This document shows, one piece after another, positions 1 to 5,204 of a stretch of 7,280 nt of DNA. How positions within the stretch are numbered: the stretch's first letter is position 1; every line of letters begins with the position of its first letter. The DNA is from an uncultured Mollicutes bacterium (GTDB lineage Bacteria; Bacillota_I; Bacilli_A; Acholeplasmatales; Anaeroplasmataceae): assembly GCA_937905855.1 (NCBI GenBank), contig CALCWU010000011.1, forward strand, positions 1-7,280. Direction: 5' to 3'. The notes beneath the pieces were generated by a model that was given only the letters and a program-made list of their open reading frames with translations, ran no database searches and was not told where the DNA came from. A program made the position numbers and the translations under genes.

Positions 1-374
1 CTAATAATAATGAAAATCTTTATTTTACGGCACCAGATACCTATATTTGCAATCAATATGGCTTAGTTTTTGCAAAATCTAAATTCATTTCAAAAAAATT
101 AGCTTATCTTGGTAGACGCTGGTATCCAGCTAAAGCTCTAATGGAGGTTTTACCAAGACTTTCGCTAGTGGAATGCGAAATTTTTGGTAATGTTAATCCT
201 ACTCTAATTAGAATGCACGATAACGACAAGGATGGTTATGTTTTATCATTCTATAATACTTATTTAAATGACGAAAAGATTTTAAATACAGATAATTTTA
301 ATGATATTTTAAATTATTGTAAAAATTTATTGAATATCGAAAAAAATAGTATTATAAATTTAAAAAAATGGTAA
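1..374 (+). CDS. Unrecognised protein, C-terminal 123 residues (5' partial)
   Basis: An open frame runs from the left edge (first full codon at 3) to a TAA at 372-374, so the gene begins outside the window. The first in-frame ATG is at 141, but nothing like a Shine-Dalgarno sequence precedes it, and the reading frame and composition continue smoothly upstream; I treat it as an internal Met. The visible part is a soluble-looking mixed alpha/beta stretch with an aromatic/basic patch (YLGRRWYPAK, residues 37-46 of the visible part) and a later segment GNVNPTLIRMHDNDKDGYVL. It has no membrane segment. The last 40 residues are rich in Asn, Lys and Ile and probably form a helical tail. I do not recognise the family and assign no function. 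No terminator follows, and the next gene starts 24 bp downstream, so read-through into it is possible. Confidence 0.7.
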   Translation, partial: NNNENLYFTAPDTYICNQYGLVFAKSKFISKKLAYLGRRWYPAKALMEVLPRLSLVECEIFGNVNPTLIRMHDNDKDGYVLSFYNTYLNDEKILNTDNFNDILNYCKNLLNIEKNSIINLKKW

Positions 375-377
375 AAT
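330..377 (+). promoter_or_regulatory. Candidate promoter(s) for the membrane-anchored protein gene
   Basis: Two overlapping possibilities lie in the 3' end of the upstream gene. One is TTGAAT (330-335), a 17-nt spacer, then TATAAA (353-358). The other is an extended -10, TGGTAAAAT (369-377), without a good -35; it would start transcription near 384 and leave a leader of about 15 nt. In sequence this AT-rich, such boxes also arise by chance, so neither is certain. Confidence 0.35.
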
Positions 378-398
378 ATAGTTGTGAGGTGTTAGAAT

Positions 399-1253
399 AT
401 GAAGTTGATTAAAAGATTATTGATTTTTATTATTACGTTAGTTGCAATTTTAGGTGTAGCAGCAGTAGGATCATATGTTTATGTTCGTAAAACGTATAAT
501 ATTGATTTATTCAATACTCCTACTGAATTAAAAAAACTTAATACAAAGGTAGATGAGGAAGAGCTTTGTCCTAATGCTTATACAGGCGAAGATAAGGTAA
601 ATATTAAGGACAAAATTAATTTATCTTTTAATGATACTCTAAGCTATACAAAGGCTGATGGCTTAAAGCTTGATTTATCTAAGCTTAATTCAAAGATGAA
701 GACAATTATTAAACTTACTGATCGTGAGCTTGCCTGTCTTGCTGATGAAACTATTAAAGAAAATGCAGATGGTAAAATAACAATTGCATCTAATGAGATT
801 CCTATTGAAATTAAGCAAATAGAAATTTCTAATGTTAATAATGGTAATGCAAATATGAATATTGTCTTTAAGCTTGATATTAAAGAATTAAAGAGCAAAT
901 TACCTAGCTTATTGAAATATTTAAAGAAATATATACCAGATGATTTATATGTTTCATCTACATTTAGTGTTACGAAAACCGCTAACAGCTTTGCCTATGA
1001 ATTAGCTCCTATTGAATTTAAGCTTAATAATTTAAATAATTCTGAAACAAAAGAATTAATGGATATTCTTAATTTATTATTTAATTTTGGTAGTTCTGAT
1101 GATTTTAATTTAATAATTGCAAAAATTGTTATGCAGTCCCTTGTTGGTGATGAGAAGAATCAAGGCTTTGCTTATTCACTAAAGGATTATGGAGCTAAAG
1201 ATTTTAAATTTATAAACGATGATGAAAAAAATTATTTTTCAGTTGTATGTTAA
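399..1253 (+). CDS. Membrane-anchored extracytoplasmic protein of unknown function
   Basis: This is a 284-residue protein with a basic N-terminus (MKLIKR) and one hydrophobic helix at about residues 7-28 that ends in YVYVRK. It therefore looks like a signal anchor or uncleaved signal peptide, with the remainder outside the membrane. There is no lipobox Cys after the helix, so it is not a lipoprotein. The exported part is Lys/Asn/Asp-rich, with alternating hydrophobic stretches suggesting beta strands (for example GKITIASNEIPIEIKQIEIS, about residues 125-144), followed by helical segments and a second strand-rich part. The very last residue is Cys; three other Cys lie at about residues 57, 113 and 284 context aside, so a disulphide is conceivable but unproven. 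The start is supported by GAGGTG at 386-391, 7 nt upstream of the ATG. A hairpin terminator begins at the stop codon. I do not recognise the family; the layout resembles many small secreted Firmicute proteins. Confidence 0.85.
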   Translation: MKLIKRLLIFIITLVAILGVAAVGSYVYVRKTYNIDLFNTPTELKKLNTKVDEEELCPNAYTGEDKVNIKDKINLSFNDTLSYTKADGLKLDLSKLNSKMKTIIKLTDRELACLADETIKENADGKITIASNEIPIEIKQIEISNVNNGNANMNIVFKLDIKELKSKLPSLLKYLKKYIPDDLYVSSTFSVTKTANSFAYELAPIEFKLNNLNNSETKELMDILNLLFNFGSSDDFNLIIAKIVMQSLVGDEKNQGFAYSLKDYGAKDFKFINDDEKNYFSVVC

Positions 1254-1280
1254 GGAGTAGAAATTCTACTCTTTTTCTTT
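1252..1280 (+). terminator. Rho-independent terminator after the membrane-anchored protein gene
   Basis: GAGTAG (1255-1260) pairs with CTACTC (1266-1271) around the loop AAATT. The stem can be extended outward by a G-T pair and two A-T pairs, and the T-rich run TTTTTCTTT (1272-1280) follows. The hairpin starts within the stop codon of the upstream gene and ends just before the polymerase promoter region, so it separates the two units. Confidence 0.7.
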
Positions 1281-1282
1281 AA

Positions 1283-1301
1283 TTGACATAAATAATGTCA
1301 A
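1283..1301 (+). promoter_or_regulatory. Perfect inverted repeat, putative operator of the polymerase-yolD operon
   Basis: TTGACAT (1283-1289) and ATGTCAA (1295-1301) are exact reverse complements separated by AAATA. The 19-bp dyad ends 9 bp before the TATAAT box and lies where a repressor or activator dimer would contact the promoter. It is not a LexA/DinR-type box (GAAC-N4-GTTC core). The left arm contains a perfect -35 hexamer, TTGACA, but at 22 bp from the -10, which is too far for ordinary sigma-A recognition. The sequence alone cannot show whether the arm is a -35, an operator half-site, or both. I saw no second copy of the dyad in this window. Confidence 0.5.
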
Positions 1302-1310
1302 AATAAGTAG

Positions 1311-1316
1311 TATAAT
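1311..1316 (+). promoter_or_regulatory. -10 box of the polymerase-yolD operon
   Basis: A consensus TATAAT stands 23 nt upstream of the polymerase ATG. The predicted transcription start (about 1323) would leave a leader of about 17 nt that holds little besides the ribosome binding site. No good -35 lies at 16-18 bp; the nearest strong one, TTGACA at 1283, is 22 bp away and lies inside the inverted repeat. Confidence 0.6.
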
Positions 1317-1324
1317 TTAATTGT

Positions 1325-1331
1325 AAGGAGG
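1325..1331 (+). promoter_or_regulatory. Ribosome binding site deciding the polymerase start
   Basis: AAGGAGG is an exact anti-SD complement. It lies 8 nt before ATG 1340 and 5 nt before the in-frame GTG 1337. The ATG has the better codon and spacing, so it is preferred; the choice changes the protein by one residue. Confidence 0.75.
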
Positions 1332-1339
1332 ATGAAGTG

Positions 1340-2818
1340 ATGAATAATATTTATATTTGTATCGATTTAAAATCATTTTACGCTTCCGTTGAATGTGTTT
1401 ATCGCAAACTTGATCCTCTAAATTCAAATTTAGTTGTGGCCGATGAAAGTAGAACAGATAAAACGATTTGTCTTGCTGCTAGCCCAGCAATAAAAAAATT
1501 GGGTGTACCAAGTAGAGCTAGGCTCTTTGAGGTTAAACAAATTATTAATAAATTAAATTATGAACGTCTTAGAAAGAATAGATATCAGCCATTGATGGAA
1601 AAATCAATTTATTTAGATGAGCTTAATAAAAATAATAAGCTAGCTATTGATTTTGTGATTGCCACACCCCAAATGGCTAAATATTTAGAAATAAGTACTA
1701 GCATTTATAAAATATATCTAAAATATTTTGCTCCTGAGGATATTTTAGTATATTCAATTGATGAGGTCTTTATTGACTATTCTAATTATTTTAAAATGTA
1801 TAAAGCAGGTCCTGTGGAAATAATTAAAAAAATTTTAAATGATATTAAGAATGCCTTTAATATTACTGCCACTGCAGGAATTGGAACTAATCTTTATTTA
1901 GCTAAGGTAGCTATGGATATTGTAGCAAAGCATATTGACAAGCCAGAAAAAATTGCTTTTTTGGATGAAATGCGTTATAAAAAGCTTCTTTGGGAACATA
2001 AGCCTTTAACCGATTTTTGGCGAGTTGGTGGTGGCTATGCTAAAAGGCTTAATAATATAGGATTATATACAATGAAGGATATTGCCTCTTATTCTTTAAC
2101 TAAAGAAGGAGAGGATAGATTATTTAATGAGTTTGGTGTAAATGCGGAGCTCTTAATAGATCATGCCTTTGGTGTTGAAGCAACAACAATGAAGGATATT
2201 AAAAAATATCGTCCGCAAAATAATAGCATAGGTATGGGACAGGTTTTACATTGTAATTATGGCTATGATAAAAGCTTGATTGTTTTAAAGGAAATGGCTA
2301 ATGATTTAGCGCTTGAATTAACTAAAAAGAATTTAGTGACAAATAACCTTTTCTTAAGCATTGGCTATGATGTTAGTAATCTTACTGATGATACTATTGC
2401 TAAAAATTTTGATGGTGAAATAGAAGTCGATAGATATGGAAGAAATGTACCTAAAGGCATTCATAAAAGCATTAGGCTTAATGAATATACAGCCCTTAGT
2501 AAATTAATCTCTAAAGCTTTTGTTGATACCTTCAATAATGTAGTAGATAAGAAGCTATATATTAGAAGATTAAATATAAGTGCTAATGTTATAAGCAAGG
2601 ATAAAATGCCTAAGGAATATAGACAGCTAGATTTATTTACTAGTAATGAGGAGCTAATTGCTTTAGAAAAGCAAAACGAAAAAGAAGAGGCTAAGCAAAA
2701 AACAATTAATAATTTAAAGAAAAAATATGGAAAGAATGCAGTTATTAGAGGTATTGATTTAGAGGATGGCGCCACCACTATTGAAAGGAATAGTCAAATT
2801 GGAGGACATAAGGCATGA
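1340..2818 (+). CDS. Y-family translesion DNA polymerase (UvrX/UmuC-like)
   Basis: This 492-residue enzyme belongs to the DinB/UmuC superfamily, which copies damaged DNA with low fidelity. Numbering is from ATG 1340. The palm begins with IYICIDLKSFYASVE, giving metal ligand Asp9 and probable steric-gate Tyr14. The second acidic motif is YSIDE (138-142), with Asp141 and Glu142. Residues TATAGIGTNLYLAK (about 176-189) are the conserved stretch before the thumb. A helix-hairpin-helix-like thumb (about 216-251) and the little-finger domain (about 292-420) follow. QLDLF at 429-433 is a canonical sliding-clamp-binding pentapeptide. A charged helix comes next, and the tail ends in TIERNSQIGGHKA, typical of the Firmicute UvrX-type branch rather than DinB/Pol IV. 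The stop overlaps the yolD-like start as ATGA, so the two should be translationally coupled. In Bacillus phage SPbeta the same pair is uvrX-yolD. No catalytic residue is missing. Whether it is a true uvrX orthologue or a chromosomal relative such as YqjW cannot be settled here. Confidence 0.95.
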   Translation: MNNIYICIDLKSFYASVECVYRKLDPLNSNLVVADESRTDKTICLAASPAIKKLGVPSRARLFEVKQIINKLNYERLRKNRYQPLMEKSIYLDELNKNNKLAIDFVIATPQMAKYLEISTSIYKIYLKYFAPEDILVYSIDEVFIDYSNYFKMYKAGPVEIIKKILNDIKNAFNITATAGIGTNLYLAKVAMDIVAKHIDKPEKIAFLDEMRYKKLLWEHKPLTDFWRVGGGYAKRLNNIGLYTMKDIASYSLTKEGEDRLFNEFGVNAELLIDHAFGVEATTMKDIKKYRPQNNSIGMGQVLHCNYGYDKSLIVLKEMANDLALELTKKNLVTNNLFLSIGYDVSNLTDDTIAKNFDGEIEVDRYGRNVPKGIHKSIRLNEYTALSKLISKAFVDTFNNVVDKKLYIRRLNISANVISKDKMPKEYRQLDLFTSNEELIALEKQNEKEEAKQKTINNLKKKYGKNAVIRGIDLEDGATTIERNSQIGGHKA

Positions 2819-3186
2819 ATGAGGATATTATTAATATTAAGCATGAGTTTATTGCGCATAAAAGAATGCCTATTTCAGCGCGAGCAGCTCAATTTTCACC
2901 ATTTGCTGCCTTAAGTGGCTTTGCAGAAAAAATAAATAGTGCGCAAAAGCATAGTGATAAAAGAAGATATCTAGCATCTGATAAGGAAGAAGAAATTAGG
3001 GCTAATTTAAATTATTTAAAGAGCAACTTAGATAAAAAATGTCAAATTATTTTTTATAACGAAGAATGTAATTATAAAGAAAAAATTGATTTTCTAAAAG
3101 AAATAGATGACATTAATCAGGTATTAATATTTAAGGATAAAATCAAAATTAAATTTTGTGATATAATTGATGTTACAATTTTCTAA
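2815..3186 (+). CDS. YolD-like family protein
   Basis: This 123-residue protein carries the hallmark of YolD-like proteins in Firmicutes, the segment RMPISARAAQFSPFAALSGF (residues 17-36). A charged helical region (about 37-75) and a strand-rich C-terminus with KIKFCDIIDV (110-119) come after it. Family members are usually encoded directly beside UvrX/UmuC-type polymerases and have been proposed to act as functional counterparts of UmuD. That role comes from genomic association and has no visible catalytic signature here; I see no UmuD-type Ser/Lys peptidase motif. The start is supported by GGAGG at 2801-2805, 9 nt before the ATG, and by the 4-bp overlap with the polymerase gene. No obvious terminator follows. 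Confidence 0.88.
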   Translation: MNEDIINIKHEFIAHKRMPISARAAQFSPFAALSGFAEKINSAQKHSDKRRYLASDKEEEIRANLNYLKSNLDKKCQIIFYNEECNYKEKIDFLKEIDDINQVLIFKDKIKIKFCDIIDVTIF

Positions 3187-3187
3187 T

Positions 3188-3228
3188 GCATATTATTTGC
3201 GTTAATTTTTATTTGCGATATAATATGC
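3188..3228 (+). promoter_or_regulatory. Promoter region of the M28 peptidase gene with nested repeats
   Basis: TATAAT (3219-3224) lies about 20 bp before the ATG of the peptidase gene; the -35 is weak (TTGCGT at 3197-3202, 16-bp spacer). GCATATTAT (3188-3196) and ATAATATGC (3220-3228) form a perfect 9-bp inverted repeat whose right arm covers nearly all of the -10 box. Inside it, TTATTTGCG occurs twice (3193-3201 and 3209-3217), 16 bp apart. The arrangement could bind a regulator or be an AT-rich coincidence. It is not a terminator, because no T run follows the right arm. Confidence 0.45.
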
Positions 3229-3244
3229 TTATGGAGGTTATATT

Positions 3245-4495
3245 ATGAACTATAATACATTTGATTTTTTAAAGAAAATTAGCTATGAAAGAACTGGTGG
3301 TACAAAAAAGGAATTAAATTGTGCTAACCAAATTATTGAAGAAGTAAAGAAACGTGGAATTGTTCCAACTATGGAAGGATTTTTAGTTGATACACCACTT
3401 GTTGAGGTTGCTAAATTTGAGGTTTTAGAGCCAGAATATAAAGAATATGTTGTAACAGGCTATGGAATGAGTGGAAGTACTCCTAAGGATGGAATAACTG
3501 CAGATTTTAAATATATTGAGGATGGCTCTGATATTAATTTATTAGATGTTGAAGGAAAAATTGTCCTAATTAATGGTGGAATGGGCTATGATTTATATAA
3601 AAAACTAGTGGATAAGAAGGTAGCTGGCTTTGTAAGTATGTTTGGAACTATTTATGATGATCCAAGTAATACTGATTTAGAGGAAAGAAAATTAAGAGAG
3701 CGTCATTATAGTAATGGTAAAATTCCTGGTGTAACAATGCGTATTTTAGATGCTCATAAGCTTGTTTTAACAAATCCAACTAAGGTTAGATTAACTCTTA
3801 TTGAGCAAGAGCTTCAATCAGAAAGCCATAATGTTATTGCGACTATTGAGGGTAGCGATAAGAAGAATGAGGTTATCGCCTTTACTGCTCATTATGATTC
3901 TGTAAGATTTTCAACAGGTGCTTATGATAACGGAACTGGTAGTACAACAATTTTAGAGTTATTTAATTATTTTATGGATCATAAACCAAGCCGTACCCTT
4001 AAATTTATTTGGTGTGGTAGCGAGGAAATGGGACTTTTAGGATCAAAGGCCTATGTTAAGGCTCATGAGGCTGAATTAAAAGATTATGTTTTAAATATTA
4101 ATGTTGATATGACTGGTGTTGTTTTAGGATACGATATTGCTTGCTGCACAACTGAAAATAGTGGTGTTGAAATCATTAATGCCCTAGGAAAAGAGGTTGG
4201 CTTTGCCATTAGAGCTAAGCAAGGTGTTTATTCATCAGATTCTACACCATTTGCTGATAAATGTGTTCCTGCTATTTCCTTTGCTAGAATTTCACCTATG
4301 GGTGGGGCAAGAATTCACTCAAGATTAGATGTAATTGATTTCCTTGATGAGGACAATTATTATAAGACATGTGAATTTATTGAAGCATTTGCTACAAAGA
4401 TGGCTAATAGTGTAATTTTACCTATTCCAAAGACTATGCCTGATAATATGAAAAAGGAATTAGACAAGTATTTAGGTAGAAATAAAGAAAACTAA
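3245..4495 (+). CDS. M28-family zinc aminopeptidase (with PA-like insert)
   Basis: This 416-residue metallopeptidase belongs to the M28 family (di-zinc aminopeptidases that remove N-terminal residues). The expected residues are all present and in order: His216 and Asp218 in AHYDS, bridging Asp228 in YDNGTGS, general base Glu260 and zinc ligand Glu261 in GSEEMG, Asp288 in NVDMTG, and His358 in ARIHSRLD. The sequence SDSTPFADKCVPAISF (about 331-346) matches the usual SD-x-x-PF region. Residues of about 50-190 separate the N-terminal cap from the catalytic core and include VEGKIVLINGG and KKVAGFVSM, the pattern of a protease-associated (PA) domain. There is no signal peptide or membrane helix, so unlike many M28 enzymes this one should be cytoplasmic and may serve in peptide turnover. 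GGAGG at 3233-3237 fixes the start. The gene stands alone between its own promoter and terminator. The substrate cannot be read from the sequence. Confidence 0.92.
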   Translation: MNYNTFDFLKKISYERTGGTKKELNCANQIIEEVKKRGIVPTMEGFLVDTPLVEVAKFEVLEPEYKEYVVTGYGMSGSTPKDGITADFKYIEDGSDINLLDVEGKIVLINGGMGYDLYKKLVDKKVAGFVSMFGTIYDDPSNTDLEERKLRERHYSNGKIPGVTMRILDAHKLVLTNPTKVRLTLIEQELQSESHNVIATIEGSDKKNEVIAFTAHYDSVRFSTGAYDNGTGSTTILELFNYFMDHKPSRTLKFIWCGSEEMGLLGSKAYVKAHEAELKDYVLNINVDMTGVVLGYDIACCTTENSGVEIINALGKEVGFAIRAKQGVYSSDSTPFADKCVPAISFARISPMGGARIHSRLDVIDFLDEDNYYKTCEFIEAFATKMANSVILPIPKTMPDNMKKELDKYLGRNKEN

Positions 4496-4502
4496 TAATT
4501 AG

Positions 4503-4539
4503 TAAAAGGACAAAAATTTGTCCTTTTATCTTTATTTTT
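4503..4539 (+). terminator. Rho-independent terminator after the M28 peptidase gene
   Basis: TAAAAGGACAA pairs with TTGTCCTTTTA (4503-4513 with 4518-4528) around a 4-nt loop, and a T-rich tail follows (CTTTATTTTT, 4530-4539). The stem is nearly symmetric and A-rich on its left side, so it could also work on the opposite strand, but no gene there needs it. Confidence 0.85.
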
Positions 4540-4551
4540 CGAATTAATCTC

Positions 4552-4580
4552 TTTAAAACAATAATAATAAATGATATAAT
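4552..4580 (+). promoter_or_regulatory. Extended -10 promoter of the small membrane protein gene
   Basis: TTTAAA (4552-4557) and TATAAT (4575-4580) are separated by exactly 17 nt, and TGA precedes the -10, giving the extended form TGnTATAAT. The predicted start near 4587 leaves a leader of about 34 nt with AAGGAG at 4608-4613, 7 nt before the ATG. This is one of the two best promoters in the window. Confidence 0.7.
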
Positions 4581-4620
4581 TGTCATAGACGATAAAAAAG
4601 TATTTTCAAGGAGAATAATT

Positions 4621-5103
4621 ATGGAAAGACTAGAAAACCTAAGAGAAGCTTTAGATTTAGCTAAAAGTGATATTAAACAGTCTTCAAGGGATGTAACAAA
4701 ATATGAATTTGGTTTAGCAATTAATTTAGTTTTAAATATATTCTTATTAATTGCTTCCCTAAATATATTAGATTTAAAAATAAAATTAGATACTAATAGG
4801 GTGAAATATATTTTACAAATTACGCTTATTAGTGTTGTTTTTCTAGCAATGATAGTTTCCATTGTTTTCATTATGCTAGGACTATTACATAAGAGATTAC
4901 AAAGAATAAATTCCGAGACATATTTAAAATGTAATGAGGATGTTGAGCAATATCTATTAAATGTTTTATTTGACTATCAAAATGTTAGAAAAAACAATTT
5001 AGCGGTAATTCATCATTTGAAAAAATGGAATTTAGCGGCAATGATTTCCTTTGTTGTATCTATTTTATCTTATATTGCCCTTATAATTAGTATGCTTATT
5101 TAA
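4621..5103 (+). CDS. Small three-helix membrane protein, function unknown
   Basis: This is a 160-residue protein. A charged N-terminal helix (about 1-30) is followed by hydrophobic helices at about 32-50 and 65-88, joined by a short Lys/Arg-containing loop. A polar helical stretch of about 48 residues (89-137, rich in Asn, Lys and Leu, with EQYLLNVLFDYQNVRKNN) leads to a third hydrophobic helix at about 138-160 that ends the protein. No enzyme motif is visible. The positive residues after helix 2 (HKRLQR) suggest that the long loop is cytoplasmic. The general plan, a soluble helix, a two-helix hairpin, a cytoplasmic helix and a final helix, recalls membrane effector families such as SLATT and the Pycsar TM effectors. 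I see no diagnostic motif and no partner cyclase or sensor nearby, so I do not assign it there. It is transcribed alone, between a strong promoter and a strong terminator. Confidence 0.85.
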   Translation: MERLENLREALDLAKSDIKQSSRDVTKYEFGLAINLVLNIFLLIASLNILDLKIKLDTNRVKYILQITLISVVFLAMIVSIVFIMLGLLHKRLQRINSETYLKCNEDVEQYLLNVLFDYQNVRKNNLAVIHHLKKWNLAAMISFVVSILSYIALIISMLI

Positions 5104-5109
5104 TTTAAT

Positions 5110-5139
5110 GCCAAGGATTTTAGCCTTGGCTTTTTTTTT
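5110..5139 (+). terminator. Strong Rho-independent terminator
   Basis: GCCAAGG (5110-5116) pairs perfectly with CCTTGGC (5124-5130) around a 7-nt loop, and nine T residues follow (5131-5139). It closes the small membrane protein unit and isolates it from murG. Confidence 0.93.
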
Positions 5140-5191
5140 GCTGATTTTAAATTTTGTAATTATTTTATTTTCTATGACATATATTTTGATT

Positions 5192-5197
5192 GGTGAT
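5192..5197 (+). promoter_or_regulatory. Ribosome binding site deciding the murG start
   Basis: GGTGAT matches the distal part of the anti-SD complement (AAGGAGGTGAT) and is 7 nt before ATG 5205. Upstream in-frame TTG (5190) and GTG (5193) codons overlap this site and have no SD of their own, so they are unlikely starts. MurG proteins also usually begin only a few residues before the glycine-rich loop, which fits ATG 5205. I could not resolve a convincing promoter in 5140-5190; TATATT (5180-5185) is the best -10 but lacks a well-placed -35. Confidence 0.6.
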
Positions 5198-5204
5198 TAG
5201 GAAA

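Noticed and set aside
141..143. ATG 141 as the start of the first gene
   Set aside because: There is no SD upstream, and the same frame is open back to the window edge with protein-like composition, so it is better read as an internal Met of a truncated gene.
644..898. Open frame on the minus strand inside the membrane-anchored protein gene
   Set aside because: It is a shadow of the + strand gene: its hydrophobic composition mirrors the AT-rich codons opposite, and no ribosome binding site or family motif is apparent.
1254..1339. LexA/DinR (SOS) box upstream of the polymerase
   Set aside because: No GAAC-N4-GTTC-like element was found; the only dyad is TTGACAT-N5-ATGTCAA.
2461..2778. Open frame on the minus strand inside the polymerase gene
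   Set aside because: It lies wholly opposite conserved polymerase sequence, including the QLDLF region, and has a Leu/Ser-rich composition typical of antisense translation.
3188..3228. Terminator for the polymerase-yolD operon
   Set aside because: The 9-bp stem is AT-rich with a 23-nt loop, and the right arm is followed by TTATGGAGG rather than a T run.
4434..4871. Minus-strand open frame of 145 codons spanning the peptidase end and the small membrane protein
   Set aside because: It runs through the terminator and the promoter of well-supported + strand features and shows no recognisable motif.
4621..5103. Anti-phage effector (SLATT or Pycsar type)
   Set aside because: Only general topology agrees; there is no diagnostic motif, and the neighbours are a peptidase and cell-wall genes, so it is kept as an unknown membrane protein.
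5190..5204. TTG 5190 or GTG 5193 as the murG start
   Set aside because: Both codons overlap the GGTGAT ribosome binding site that serves ATG 5205, and the added residues are not typical of MurG N-termini.
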